Shown piece by piece: positions 1 through 13,321 of a stretch of 64,000 bases of DNA. The DNA comes from Tubulanus polymorphus. Taxonomy: Eukaryota; Nemertea; Palaeonemertea; Tubulaniformes; Tubulanidae. The DNA lies in the NCBI RefSeq assembly GCF_964204645.1, contig NC_134031.1:3021001-3085000 (forward strand). Direction: 5' to 3'. The position numbers and the translations under genes are program-made. Each line of letters starts with the position of its first letter. The first letter of the stretch is position 1. A model generated the notes under the pieces. The model searched no databases. It saw nothing but the letters and a program-made list of their open reading frames with translations, and was not told where the DNA came from.

Positions 1-3000
1 TTCGTCGCAGAGAAAAAGTTTATAACGGGATATTTAAAAATCAGACGAACTCGCCCAGAAACCATCTGCCCGGCGCAGTCCGACACGCCATATTCAGATC
101 AGTCAGTGTCCTCCGTCCGCGTTCGAGCTCCATCTTCGCATAAAGAAGTCCGATCTTAAACAACGTCTTGATAAATGTTTATTTAAAGTGAAATTTATTT
201 TCATCATTCGCGCGTAGAAGTTCCCACGACAAAACCATCGTTTAAACCTCGGCAGACACTTAGTGGCGTATGTGAACTGATAAAATCAAAATTCTGAAAA
301 AAAGCAAAAACGCACGCGAAATATATTTTGACTGACGGAGCGGCGCATGTGAACATCTTATCTCGAACGGGATTTTAGAAAAGATAAAAAACGTAAACTT
401 CAAGGAAGTATTTTCGACGAACACTTTGCACATAACAAAAGCGAACTAGGAAGCTGTCGAACGAGTCGCTTCTCCGTTATGTAAGAGATAGCGCAAGATT
501 AATCGCCGGCTTCGATCTCCTGACAATAAAAAAAGATAGAATAAACGGACAACAGTGGGCTTAATGGATTTTCGAAAAGCCCAGCAGTGCAATTATCATT
601 TGTTCAAAAGGCCACCAACTTCCTCGTTGGAGGCAGTAGGGGCAGGTGTTGGGGTAGAAATCGTTGAATGCTGTCTGGGGTAAACAGAACCGGTGAAGTT
701 GGACGCGTTTGGTTATCATTGCTTCGTCAAAATCTCTGTTATATAGCCCTCCGTGGAATATGGATCTCTCCTGATCCCTCTTGAAATCATAAAATCACGT
801 ACAGTAACATAGACATTTCTATTTCAAATCTTTAAATAGGGATTGCCTTTCTTACTACTTATTTGATTGGTATAGATTTGATATGATTCGATTCTGTGTC
901 CCTCACAAACCCGCACCAGACGTCCTGTCGGAAACGAACAAGATTTCGAAATCGGAAATTGAAGTACGATATAGCCGGGTGATCGGTTCAACATACAGAA
1001 TTGTTTGAAGTGAATTACAAAATTTCGATTCTATGTTTTCTAGAAGGGTACATAGATCAAACACCTTGTAATACACAATTTGATGATGTCATGGATAATT
1101 TAGGAGGCAGCTATGTTTTATGGATGACGATTTTTTGCCGTTTGATGAAACCGAAGACAAAGTTTCCTAGAAAATCGACTTCCACCTGCCGTAACCATGT
1201 TCGAGACGGTGTCTTTTTCATATTCTTTACTCCCCGAAGAATTCCATTCAAATCATACGAAAAATAGTAAATAATATCGCGCAGTTTTAGTTTCCTTTTT
1301 GATTTAATGACTTCGTATTCGGCCGCGAATCTCATCGTATCGTAAACCATATAAAGTGCACTTTCTTAAAGTCAACTTATGTAAGCATTTGTTCATTCGC
1401 TCAATAAAACGACCTCACGGATAAATACCTCTTCACAACGACACCGCGCTACTCGACAAAACGGTTTTTCGCGTCACTTCGCCGCGGCAATATGTCCAAG
1501 GTGCACCGAATTTCGGGGCGTGCACCACCTTCTTTCCGCCCCGCTGACTTCAACCGTGCTCCCGGAGACTCATTCGCCCGCCGGCTATAGAAATAAAACC
1601 TATACGCAGTTTTCTGAGCGTGATTTATAGCGAAGTCCTCGACGTGACGCATAAAAAAAACTGGCCGCATATTCTGGCTAGCAACGCGCATGCAACCGAC
1701 ACGTATAAAACGGTCGTAATAATGGTATAATAAGGTGTATATAAATATAAATAGGATTTCTACTATTCAGAATTATAAATGGTGCCTGATTTTTGCTTTT
1801 GCGGAATCGAATGCACATTTGAAACCGCAAGAAGCCGCGTTGACAAAAGAAACGCGGCCATGAGAACAATTTTTTGTGTGCCTGATAGTAACACACGGGT
1901 GCATCAAAGTCAAATCTCGCGTATTTGCTATTTTAAACAAATCGTGATTCGTGAGATATGTCGTAGAAGTATATTCGAGAATATAGACAAGAGGGATTGT
2001 CTATTTCGAGGATCGGCGGCCGTAGAGACTTAAAAAGAAAAGCGTCGAAACTAAAATTCGAGTCAATAACTATTAGTATAATAATTTGTTTCTTTGTGTC
2101 AATTTCGACGAGTTGAATACTACATTGGGAAGATTTCGAATCAATTGATTTAAAGAAAGTCATGAAATAAGATACGTTCAGACGAAGGTAGCCGCATTTT
2201 TATGGCTTTAAAAGGAAAATTGAAGAAAGAGCTGATCTTTCAACATCGGAAGTCAATTCATTTTCCATGAAATTATATAATCATTATTCTAAGTTAACAT
2301 GCAACACCCTTATCACATAGTTTGAACTTCGGTTTCAAGTCGGTCAGCGCGGGTATTCTATGATCGTAGCGATCAGGCAGTTTATCTCCCCAAAATAGGA
2401 TTCAAGTAGGCCGGTTTGGGTTTTTTAACGATCGTAGCGATCCCCGTCGTTTTTTTTTCTCCGGCAAAAATACCGGCCCGACCTAACCAACTTCCCGCGA
2501 GCCAGCAGATTCCCACGGACACGGAAATACCGTATCCGTGACTCGGCACAAAAACCCGCCTCAAACATCAATTTGCCACTTTTAAGACGCAGTTGAAATC
2601 TCTTTACTTCCTCGGCGATTTTAATGTTTGTTCAAAAACCACTCTGCGCCTATTGTAGCACGTCTCACCAGATATAATAATATAGGATAGTGCCTTTTAT
2701 GTTATATAACCGGCCGCTTTATTATTGTTGTAAGAAAGTTAAAAGATAATCGCGTCTTCACAAAACTCGTTTTTTGCCCGGTTGCTGAGGAGGGGATGTG
2801 ACGGTTAGCCGAAACTCGTAGTTTTGAGACATTGTTGTTTTTTTCATCGATGTCTGGTGCTCGCATTGGAATTAGACGTTCCCAGAGATGTCTTCACATT
2901 CTGATTTATATACTAAAACACACAATAATAGAAAAGCTTTTTTCGCTCGGGGTTTATTTGACCCGGACCTGTCACCTTAACTCTATGACGAGGTCACGTG

Positions 3001-6000
3001 TGGCTGGCAGCGTCTCCCGGTGTCGAACGTGAGGCCAGCTGCATTCTAGTCAAATATATGTCCCCCTTTTTCTCTTGTCGGAGCTTCGCAAACAATTCGA
3101 CGCGCTATACGATTCAAAGTGGAAAAATTCAAAAGTTAAGAATCACAGATTAGGTTCTCACAGCCCGAGTCGAAATCAAAAATATACCACGATCTATTTC
3201 ACAAACTGATTTTAGAAATTGATTGATAACCGGTTACGATATGGGCATCGATCGATAAATACATATAGTGAAGGACCCCAAAATATTAAAAACAGTATTT
3301 CCCGTAAGCCATTTCATTAGCTAATTCAAAAAACGTCGCGTTAGGCCAGGTATTGTTGAAAATATTAACAACTTTATAATTCAATGTAATCGAGCTTCAA
3401 ATTAGATTAAAAAACCTTATCATAAGTTGACAATTCATTTTCGCGTCCTTTTATAGACGAAAGTCTCGAGGTGATCCATCACTGTTTGTGTATGGAGATA
3501 TGACGTAATACTTATAGGCAGAATATATGTTTTATTTTCTATTCACAATCAAACTTTCGGTCAAGTCGGTATTATTTTTAAAAATATTTTTGGAATAACG
3601 TCAAAATTTTAGATGAAAATGAATTAATTATATATCCATCTATCGGATCAATCAATCGCTATGAAATCGATTGCATATTCACGATATGATCTAATTTTCA
3701 TATAAGATTTTTAAAGAAATCAATGAATAAATGAAGCAACAGTTGGCTTTATACAAATGAATTAAGCAGCTCACAGAAAAGAAGGAAAATAAAAATAAAA
3801 AGAGAAAATAAATTCTTTAACGATCAATATTTAGAAAACAATATTTCATGACTACGATATATCTAATCGGTAAAATACGAGCCACATTACCTTTAACTGA
3901 CATTATATGTACAACTCATGACGTATGGAAATCTGGAATTATTGGATAACATGACAAGCTTTTTCTTAAAAATGAATGAATTTATCCCAATATATTTTCA
4001 AGATCTTTATCTAATCCATCCCAAGTCTGGGAGCCAAGAGCTTTCAACGAAAAATGCTTAAGATATTCAATTCGAATTGTCCTCGACACTCGAAATTACT
4101 TCACACTTTCTTTTGGTACGGGGCGAATCAAATCCTCATTGAATAAAACCAGGTCCGAATATTTCGTGTTAAGGTGTGAAAATCCGACATGGCTTCGTTT
4201 GTGCTGTATGCGGATATATCATTGCCTTCATTTGCGCATTGTATCACCGGTCTCTGGGCGACCTCCTGGACAGCCGCACGAGGCTCCGATGGCGCCCTAA
4301 TTGGGTCCATTTCGTGTGTCGCCTTCGAGAAGTAGCCCGGCGAAAAGCGAAAGCCGTCACTAGCATTGTTCGTAAATCGTTTCAAATTGACCAAACCGGT
4401 GGAACAGATATAAACACTAGTATTATGATTATTTAATGGTTAGTATTTGATGGTGATTTGATTACGAGGAACGTCACCTAGTCTATGCCAACCGGTATTC
4501 GGGATGTCGCTTGACCAGCGGGACTATGTCATTATAGCTGGTCAGTTTAACTCGCGCATATACAAGTATTAATTAACTTAAGGTCAGATAAACAGGAACG
4601 AATCAACTGTAAAATAATTGTTATGCTCGTAGGGAAGATTGGTGAGGAAATGTATTCAAAACCGTGTGAAGAATGGAAGTAACAATGAATAACCTCACGA
4701 AATGTATTCATCTTTAATCAAAATACTGTGTTTAAAAGAATGCGTAAATATTTTAGATCCTGATGCAAACAGGATGAGGTGGGCTTACGCATATTTATTG
4801 AGGAAAGACATATTAGATCTTAACTCGAATGTAAAATACGAACATATTTTGTTTCTCGATAGACCTGAGGCCTTTGAAAAATGAACATTTCCCACAAAAG
4901 TTTAAAAAAAACTAAAAAAAAACCTTTGTTAAATGATGCCAAATGCAAGCAGTATGACGAAAAACTTATCCCAAATTCAAATCATAGATTTACTTTGTTT
5001 TCCTATAGATTTGAGGTTTAAAAAAATTTCCCTCAAAAGTATTAAAAGATTGGTGAAAATGATGCCAAATTCACACTCACCGGGAATCTCGAAAATATAC
5101 ACAAGACAGATATTTCAGAATTTGGTTTCGGTTTTCTTACTGGTGCAAATATCTTCTTCGCATTGGTATTCTTCCTACGATCGAATATATCGCGCCCGAT
5201 GACGTCAAACGCCTCTTCAAATCAGAACCCGGATGTTGGTAATGACCTAAGATATTGTTTACGTAAACGGTAACGTTCGTGAAAAATTGCGGTCGCGTCG
5301 CGTTTTCAAAAATTCAAATTCGGAAAAACGAAACATCCGTTTTCACCAATAACGTCTTCTGATTCGAAAATCACTTTGATGCCAAACGCCGCAATCTAGA
5401 AATCAGATTTGAAATTCAAAGTCTCGACCGAGCGCCGGGAACGCGACCCAACAATAAGAGACGTTACAACAGTCAGACGACACTCGGCAAATGATTCATA
5501 ATATTTTTTTCTAGTATAGACAATATATGTTCTTTTGAATGTATGCTAGAAAACTATTAATCAAATCCTCCGGTGACTTAAAAAAGATTCTTTAATTTAT
5601 AAAAAATGGCCTGCGATTTAAGATAAATAGCCGTTCAGGCAAAAAGATGCCAGCCCGGCACGTGGCACTGGTCGGCTGTTCATTGGGAAGACAATCGCGT
5701 CCAGCTGCTCCTATTGATTAGAACCTGGGATGCGACTGTAGGTGATACCTCCGAGAGAAATAGATGCAATACGTTAATATCGCGAACGTGATACAATCAA
5801 CTGATCTTTTGTAGCTTGTTATTTTGTCTGCGATGTTGTCTTTCACGGTGGATGTGCACGGATGAATGTGAATGGTCCCACTTCGTCCTGGACCATTTGT
5901 AAAAGATGCCTCTCTCGTTTTGACAGAATATTGTTGTCAGCAGGTAACGACATATATGCGGCTCAGTTCTCCTATACGTGGGAACGCGAATCATCCGAAA

Positions 6001-7431
6001 GCTGACGACGTTTTGTTTGGTGACGACAATGGTTGAAAATAAAAATAAAAATATTACACCGCATTCAAAGTTTTTGTTGACCGCGTTTTCCACGCTTTTT
6101 TTACTCCCACGAAGTCTCGGAGGTCGAAGCCGCCATTTATCACCAAATAGCTAGTCTATAACAATATATAATGCCATCGAATAAACACCATGTCTGCATT
6201 CGGTCGAAAATGCCGGTTTTTATTATTATGCCGCTTCTTCAAATTCAAAACGTATTAGCGGCTTTTCCAAACCATTAATGTGTCAGACTAAATTACCGTA
6301 AAAAATGCAACGCTACCGTTAGAATGTCAGATACACCTGAAAGTGAAAAGGCGGATAAAAGGAACCATTTCTTAAATGTTTTTATCTATAAAATTGTGCG
6401 TGTATATTTTAGAGGATATTTTCTTCGATTCTTATATCAACAAACCTTGAAGCACATTTTTTAGTTAGAGTTAACTCTCAGTTCATTTTCAATGTTTTTG
6501 CTCCGAGTCAAATATCATTCGTATTTGTGCAATTGGGCCCAGACAATTTCTCGTCGCGCATCGCGTCTCGTTCGTCGAAAGCTAAAATTGAACGCTGACA
6601 TTTTGGCGAGTAGTAAGAGAGAAAATATTCAAAGCTCTGTTGATAATTTATGGACGCTTTCAAAGGGTAGACATAATTGAACGTAGAAAGATTTAAAATT
6701 CTGAAAAAAGGACAGGACATGCATATAATATGGTCCAAATACAGTAACAAAACAGACATAATTGGAACACGAAATACAAATTTACCACATTAGGTCAAAT
6801 TGTTGATGTATTGATTTCGTGTATTATTTTGTATAAATGCTAGTATTCATCAGAAAGATCAACGTCGACTAAATGATGAAAAATACAATGGTGCAAAATC
6901 GGCACCAACGTACAACCTGTCTGTGTTGAGTGTGTGGGTCCAGTTAAAAGGGATATTCAGGATTTTAAACTGATTCTTGTATCAGTCGTTTGTGAAATTC
7001 AGCTTCTGTTGCATTTTCTACTCTGAAATGACTGTCGAATAGCGCATGCATTTGACTCTATGAAATTTCGATAGATATTCAGCAAAACGTATCGTATCAA
7101 ACTGCCGTTAGACTGAGCCACGTGGATACACAAGTCAAACGATCTTCGATTTTCTTATAGTCTTAACACTAAACTATAATAGCCAAAAATGTATAAAAAT
7201 CAATAAAGTGAATATTTTTCGCCATTCAACCATCGCCAAGCACTACAGAATCTCCAAATTCTGTCGCAACCTTTCCTGTACAGCCATCAAAAATTTCCAG
7301 AGTCCTATATCAATAGCTATAGAAAAAATAGAAGGATTCGAAGTCATCGACGACTGAACTGGCGTAATCTCCGGTGGATTTCGTGAACGTCATTTGTAAA
7401 GGTAAATTCTGTATTAAAGTCATCGTGATAA
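1..7431. other. Gene-poor intergenic DNA
   Basis: I find no exon with convincing splice sites, domain or codon pattern here. The short open frames are at the length expected by chance, and several overlap on opposite strands. The stretch is AT-rich, with no large tandem array and no clear member of the MITE families seen later. It may hold distal regulatory DNA or untranslated exons that cannot be seen from sequence alone. Confidence 0.6.
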
Positions 7432-7453
7432 TCAAACTGCCGTGGTTTGAGTG
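7432..7453 (-). CDS. Terminal coding exon of the PPxY tetraspan gene
   Basis: After the acceptor TTGTGTTTTCCAG only 22 nt are coding: they give N-T-Q-T-T-A-V and then TGA. The other frame across this acceptor would run about 30 residues further, but it does not fit the phase-2 donor. The resulting C-terminus has Thr at -2 and Val at 0, the class I PDZ-binding pattern. The exon is tiny, so the assignment depends on the splice call. Confidence 0.5.
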
Positions 7454-9451
7454 CTGGAAAACACAAGGAAGAAATCATTACAAAACTCATGATGAGTGGA
7501 GCTGTCGAGAAGCTATGAAAGTGTCCTGGGGACATAACTAAATTCCAGGTTAATTCCAGGTTTAATGTGGAATAAACAAGGTTTCTTAGTTCTGAGAAAA
7601 CTAGTTTATTCCAAGTAAAAAACTCGGAGTTAACCTGGAATTTTGTTTTAAATAGTTATGTCCCCAGGACACTTTCATAGAAATCTCTGCAAATATATAC
7701 GTACTTATTTAAAGCCGTAACGGCCGCGTCGTATGTGGGTGGAGCATTTTGAATAACGTCATTATATGACGGCGGAGGAGCTGCAATGTCGGCGTTTCCG
7801 GGTTGGGTGTTGTCGTCCAGTTCCGGTTCATGGTCCATGGAGTATCGCGGGCTCGCGGGATGCTCGCCTAGTAAAATAAAACATGCATGGTTTATATAGA
7901 CAAGTGTCTGTCCAATTAGAAAGGATAAAACCAATAATCAAAGTAAAACTAACAGGACCCAGTTCCACAGTTCTGTGTTAACATTTGACTCGGAGTTAAC
8001 TCGCTTCTGTAAAATCCCACGATGAACGTATCCGAAATGATTCCTCGAGCTGATATTATTTTCGACGTTTCGACTGATCCTTAATAGTCATTTTCAGGAT
8101 AAGTATTAAGTGTTCCATAGTTCATGATGATATTCTTGAAGATGACTATCAAAAATTAGTCGAAGAGTCGAATATGATATCAAATATCAGATTTTCGTTT
8201 CAACACATGCATAAATAAATCGCTCCTTCAAACCTGGTGGCAACGCGAGTGCTGGACTGAGTCTAATGATGCCATCAGGTTCGGATCCCTGTCGAGGGAG
8301 GATGACTGCAATGCCTATATCAGGCATCGCAGTCTTTGTCGAGACCGAAACGACTGTAACACATATTACATGAATCTTGTAGTAGAATAGTTACACTAAA
8401 ATGTGCTGGATAGATGATAGCGTGATATACACCTGACAAACATCTCTAGAGCGAGAGTTCGAAATGCATTGTCCTGCATTTTTTTGATTTTAGAAAAATA
8501 ATATTTACTTGAATTTCTTCTCAATTTGTACATAGGTTTTAATCATAACAAATCAAGTGACTTAATACGATTAATTCTTACTCCATACCATCGTATTTTC
8601 CAAAATAATGGCTACATTAACAAAACGCTTACTAAATCAAGTCAATACTTACTATTTGCTGAATTGGCGACTTCTGGTCCGTAAGCCTGTAGACAATACT
8701 GTTCAATCTGTTCACGAGTCATCGCTTGCAGTTGCTGCCGATAACTATGCAGATTGCTGATGCGTCCGTCCGACCGCAGCTCCCGGCCTCTCATTTCTCC
8801 CGAAACCTCCTGTCGATCTGAAGTCGGCTCATTACGACCAAAACTACTCTGATGTTGTTCGATGCGGTTTAGGATGTAATCCCTTTTTATTCGAAGTCCC
8901 ATCTTCGCGCAGAATATCATCGGGAACGCGGCCACCAGCCCTAAAATAGCGGCCACAAGAGCCGATATACCGGCCTGATTCATTCGCAGATAGTTCGTAC
9001 ATATTCGCTGGTCGCGTTTGTTCAACCTAAACTCAATAGCTATATAACCGAGACATCGGCTGCTGTGTGCTAAGTACAACGAGATGGCGTCGGCAGTCAC
9101 ACCGATCAGGGCTATCGAGAAAAGCGCCGTTAATGTACTGACGTACAGGTTTCCTTTCAAGCATGTTCCAGACGGCCGTTTATAATTATACCCGGCCACG
9201 GCTCCGGCTGCAAAATACACGAACACCGCAACGACATACAACGCTCCTTGCAAGTTGAGTCGAAACGACGACTGATCGATGTAAAAATGAAATATTGGCG
9301 GTATGATCGACGTCGAAAAGGCAAATATATGCATTAGTATACCGTACGTCATCCAGTGCCGACCACAAGCGACTCCGTCGGCGACCAGTCGGTCTTCCGT
9401 CGTCCACCGTTCGCTGGCGTCCTCTACGTTGTCCCAATTGTAATACGGCAT
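7432..9451 (-). CDS. Four-transmembrane protein with PPxY motifs and PDZ-ligand tail (3 exons)
   Basis: The joined exons 9451-8653, 7867-7705 and 7453-7432 encode 327 residues. Hydrophobic segments at about 33-58, 68-88, 101-128 and 157-183 predict four membrane passes. The long polar C-terminal tail holds PPSY (298-301) and PPTY (309-312), the type of motif bound by WW domains of NEDD4-family ubiquitin ligases. The protein ends T-T-A-V, a class I PDZ-ligand pattern. Splice sites are GTAAGT/AG (phase 1) and GTACGT/AG (phase 2), and the frame stays open across both joins. The ATG at 9451 is the first in frame. I cannot name the family; MS4A, LAPTM or TMEM255 proteins have a comparable layout. 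A role as an adaptor at endosomes or the plasma membrane is inference. Confidence 0.72.
7513..7680. mobile_element. 168-bp MITE with 27-bp perfect terminal inverted repeats
   Basis: The ends are exact inverted copies: CTATGAAAGTGTCCTGGGGA at 7513 continues for 27 bp and matches 7654-7680. If the element proper begins at TGAAAGTG, the flanks are TA on both sides, as expected for a Tc1/mariner-derived MITE. It lies inside the 251-bp second intron of the tetraspan gene, about 23 bp from the donor. Confidence 0.8.
7705..7867 (-). CDS. Exon 2 of the PPxY tetraspan gene
   Basis: A 163-nt exon follows a TTTTACTAG acceptor and ends at a GTACGTAT donor (7704). It encodes an acidic, proline-rich stretch with both PY motifs (PPPSYNDV and APPTYDAAV). 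Joining exon 1 in phase 1 creates Ser267 and keeps the frame open. Confidence 0.7.
7954..8010. mobile_element. Partial MITE, family A (left half)
   Basis: The sequence begins CAGGACCCAGTTCCACAGTT and continues with the GACTCGGAGTTAACTC arm typical of the family, but the right inverted half is missing. See the full copies at 22245-22358 and 30027-30140. Confidence 0.6.
8047..8186. repeat. Imperfect foldback sharing a stem with the 37.4-kb hairpin
   Basis: Left arm TTCGACGTTTCGACTGATCC, then AATAGTCATTTTCAGG, pairs imperfectly with right arm CTTGAAGATGACTATC, then TTAGTCGAAGAGTCGAA. The arm motif GAAGATGACTAT followed by AGTCGAAACGTCGAA is the same as in the hairpin at 37436-37661, so both are probably one repeat family. 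Confidence 0.6.
8233..8363 (+). mobile_element. Candidate tRNA-derived SINE
   Basis: A B-box-like GGTTCGGATCC lies at 8278-8288, with an A-box-like TGGCAACGCGAGTGCTGG upstream at a tRNA-like spacing. It is followed by a 13-bp hairpin (8304-8316 with 8322-8334). No cloverleaf can be completed, so it is not a working tRNA gene. I see no second full copy in the window, which keeps confidence low. Confidence 0.35.
8653..9451 (-). CDS. Exon 1 of the PPxY tetraspan gene
   Basis: This exon supplies residues 1-266: a polar N-terminus starting MPYYNWDN, all four hydrophobic segments, and the first part of the cytosolic tail. It ends in phase 1 at a GTAAGTATT donor (8652-8644). A loop between segments 3 and 4 contains two cysteines (Cys133, Cys151) that could form a disulphide if the loop is extracellular. 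Confidence 0.75.
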
Positions 9452-10245
9452 GCTTGATTGACGTCAGGACTCCTTAGCTAGGTCAACACGAAGGTCATCA
9501 CGCGCTTGCCGCCATTTTAGCGAGAATACTGCACGAGGCCCGCGGGCCTTAGATACGTGACATTAGAGATGTGTCTGTACGTAATTATCTTGTGAATTAG
9601 GTGCATTGGAATTGGATGTCGCATTTACTACTGTAAACCATTGCTTGGTAACTATCATGACCTACTGAGACTGAGAGATCGATAGTTATTTGAAAAACCA
9701 GTATATACTACTACAACACAGTATGCTACAGTACAGACTATATACAGTGTCGCGCTGTTAAAACACTTGCAAATGGTGACACAAATCATTCGATGTATAT
9801 GGATGCTGTACCGTTAGTACGCGGGAGAGCTCATCATCCACGTATTTAAATATAGTAAGACTTACAATTTTCTCGTTGTATCGCAGCAAGCGGTATACAT
9901 CCACATCCAGCACAGCATCTCTCACTGCAGCCTTCATCAGAAATTGATCGCGCTACGGCTGTTTTAGCGATACGAACGTAGCTTCACACGCGAGCGGTGC
10001 TCTAGTTCCGAGACGGCTGTTAGACAATCATTTTCGCGTCGTCGCACATTTGCAGGATTCAGTTCCACATTCGTGAAACCATGAAACTGGGTCTAGTTTT
10101 CCACTGTATAACCGTTTAAATACGCTAGCCAAAAATGCGTTCAGTTTATCGGGGTTTTAAGTCATTGTTGGAATTCATGGCTCTTTTTTCGTGTAGAATA
10201 AACATTTTAATAGAATTACATCAAATGAAATGAAAAATTCTTACG

Positions 10246-10282
<37 letters not shown>

Positions 10283-10712
10283 TATTCAGTGCGCAAAGTG
10301 CTGCTCTTAGAATTTACGGTTAACTAAATTGAATCCATCTATTTACTCAGTCTGTTACCGGTCCCAAAGCGTTCGTTCAACGTTGCATATTTAATGATTT
10401 TTCGTCAGTCGGAAACGGCTTGAATTTCAGTGCCACGAATTTAACACACGGTGACGTCGTCTCGACAATGTGTCGGCTGTTTTACCGCTTTGTATATGTA
10501 AAACTAAAGTTATGTTTTATTGATGGACTTGTCGTAGGTGAAGTCCATTCACGTAGCCTAATCATCAAAGCCAACCGTGCCACGTTTTTAAGTCCTATGA
10601 GTCATTGGTAAATGAAAAAGTTCCACAATATAATCTTTCATCTGATAAAATCCTCAGAATGAAACCACAGCATTTCGGCTGTTGACTAACATCCATCATC
10701 AGGTGCAATGAC

Positions 10713-10768
10713 CAGGACCAAATTCCGCAGTTGTGAATTAAGATTTGACGCGGAGTTTAAACTATATG
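10713..10768. mobile_element. Degenerate partial MITE, family A
   Basis: CAGGACCAAATTCCGCAGTT followed by GATTTGACGCGGAGTTTAAA is a diverged left half of the family whose full copies are at 22245 and 30027. The right half is absent. Confidence 0.45.
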
Positions 10769-12269
10769 TCTGTACCGTATCTGATTCTGTAAGCGGTCCG
10801 ACTGCTGCTTCTGATGACTCCCGAGTGGTGGCAGCACTAGCCAGTGCCTTTTATGAGCCTCGGTGGTCTAGTGGAAAGAAGCGTACGCTAGCAACATGCT
10901 GGGCCGAATTCCGTATATTCGATATCATATATGTTCGGCAAAACAAGGAAAGAATATAGCCGAAAATCAGTCGGCTCATAACTTCATATCTCGATATCCT
11001 TTTTTCAAATGCAAAAAATCAAAATTGTTGGCTTCCTGGAGGGTACATTTTCTGGGTTTTGTTTTTAGAAAACCATCTATGAAAAATTGAGTGGATGGGA
11101 CAATCTGGATCTTAGAACCGTGAAAAAAAAACAAAAAGCTTTTTTTAGCCTAACCATCCGCATTGTCGATTTCGTATTGCATACAGTAAACTCCGCTTAT
11201 GTTAGATCTTTAAGAATCGCGTAAAACCTGTCCGACTTGCCAGCGACATCCTAGGATGGTATAGATATACCGGAGATAATCTGTTCAACGAATATTGAAC
11301 GAATCTCTAAACGATAGATCTTCCTCTCTAGCCAGGCCAGCCCGTATCACACACCGAGCATTTTTGCCGTTACGACTCCATTTGAAGGCAATGTTGATTA
11401 CTGCAACTAAGCTGATTAGCGCTGGTCAGTGCGACTACAACAGACGTCAATTTACACTGCACCGTCGTCCAAATCGCCATTAGTATTAAAGCATTGCTCC
11501 ACATCATCGGCTTTGGGACCACTCATTTATAAATTACACGAGTAAAGCCCATTGCACACGGTAATGAAAAAGAACGATTTTTTCCTGGTGTTTTCTGTTT
11601 CGACGAAACAAATGTTTTGCTGGGCGTTGGGCTTAAGTGTGTTCAATTAAATAATATATATATACATATATTCATGTATATTCATACACATTAGATGTAT
11701 CGATCAACTTAATAAACCGTCCAACATTTTCACTAGAATTCAAATTTTTCGAATCGTGAATTACTACACATGTCTCATATATAAAACATTTTTACCGAAG
11801 TTTTCGTAGCGTTCTCGTGGCGGCGATAGTTCAACATTGGACAAAATACGAGCTATACGCATGCGGAATCTTTATGGCGATTTCGCTAAATTAACTTGTC
11901 GCATAAGTATATAAAACCCCGGCTCCAGTCAGGTGCATTTCGTCTACATAAAGTATTTTATTGCCGGATTTATTCTGCTGAAAACGGTGGCAGTCATTAG
12001 ACTTCGGACGGTGACACAGGTGCGTTGAGTAATGGATCCGTTTATTGGATACAAGCACCGTTATAAACGACAATCAAAAGCGACTTTAGAGCGCTCTCAA
12101 ACATTGAATGTTTTTTTTCTTTTCGTACAAGCGCGTTTTGTCGCTCTCGGGAAAACTCCGAAAAGAATATTATGCCATAATGCCGTGTATTTATCTGAAA
12201 ACATGTGGTCGGCTATGGTCAAGGGAGGATGTGTCTGTTGGTTCATTAATACAATACACATGGTTCCAG

Positions 12270-12395
<126 letters not shown>

Positions 12396-12551
12396 CTGGA
12401 ATATATGTATATATACATCCTATTGTCGTTGAAACGTAACGGTTAAGAGACGGGATATTGTTTTCCGATATTTACAATGTTTCTGTCAGTTCGGGTAGCT
12501 ATGCAGCAAGCCGCGTGTGTTATTGCGATGTTTCGAGCTATCGTATTGTAC

Positions 12552-13305
12552 TGTTATGCGGCCCGAAGAAGGAACCGAAATATCGTGGGAGAGCGTATCC
12601 TTCCTCAGCTCCGCACAACGACACAAATTGAATTTGACCCGAGACCAAAAATAAATAAACGACTAAGATGCAAATACTTCGAATATAAATACTCACAACT
12701 ATTTATTATGTTACTTTCGTCTTTCCTATTTATCGACACCTTTTACAATTTCGGGTTCTAGTTCCTTCCCCTCTTGGTTTCCCAGGTGCTCTCCGACTAG
12801 TTCAGCTATGTCTCTTATTTTTATACTATCCAAAATTTGGTTTCCAAGGGACTATTCTCGTGACCAACGCCACCGCATTTGGGGAGGGCCGACGACTAAC
12901 CTCGGGACCTGATTCGCCCACCAGGCCCCCAAGAATTAATGTTCTTAGCAACCTGGTTAAGAAACAAGCCCGGAGTTGTCTCGGTTTCCAAACACGTAGA
13001 CGTTGACACTTGACTAATCCCTTAGGATTTTTCTATTGTCTTGAAAACTAACTCCAAAATATTTCTTATTAATCCGAGACATAAACTGAACTAGTAACAA
13101 AGGCAAACAACATTAAATGACCGCAAAGCCAAAACTTGCCCGTTTATGAATTCCTAGTAAACAATAACAAATCTACATTGAAAAACCCATTAGTAAAACA
13201 TGCCCGTTCTGGATTTCCTAGTGAATAGAGTTGTATGCATTGTGAACATACAACTGCTATTGAACTATGCATGTTTTATAAATATAAAAATTGGCTATCA
13301 TAACA
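12552..13305 (-). repeat. 3' LTR of the Gypsy-type element
   Basis: The copy matches the right LTR at a constant offset of 5853 bp with no difference that I can find. The minus strand carries AATAAA at 12707-12702, about 110 nt past the equivalent TATA box (12818-12825), suitable as the polyadenylation signal. Confidence 0.9.
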
Positions 13306-13321
13306 GTACCTCCAACCCAAA
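13306..13321 (-). promoter_or_regulatory. Possible polypurine tract
   Basis: In element sense the bases just before the 3' LTR read TTTGGGTTGGAGGTAC. This is purine-rich but broken by pyrimidines, so it is a weak polypurine tract. The last four bases, GTAC, equal the target duplication, which looks like coincidence. Confidence 0.35.

Larger units (their letters stand above)
7868..8652 (-). other. Intron 1 of the PPxY tetraspan gene, packed with repeats
   Basis: Within 785 bp this intron carries a half copy of the GGACCCAGTTCCACAG MITE family (about 7954-8010), an imperfect foldback (8047-8186) and a tRNA-like SINE candidate (about 8233-8363). I see no coding sequence of its own. Confidence 0.65.

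Noticed and set aside
10860-10920. A-box-like GGTGGTCTAGTGG resembling a tRNA head
   Set aside because: No matching B box at the right spacing and no cloverleaf can be formed.
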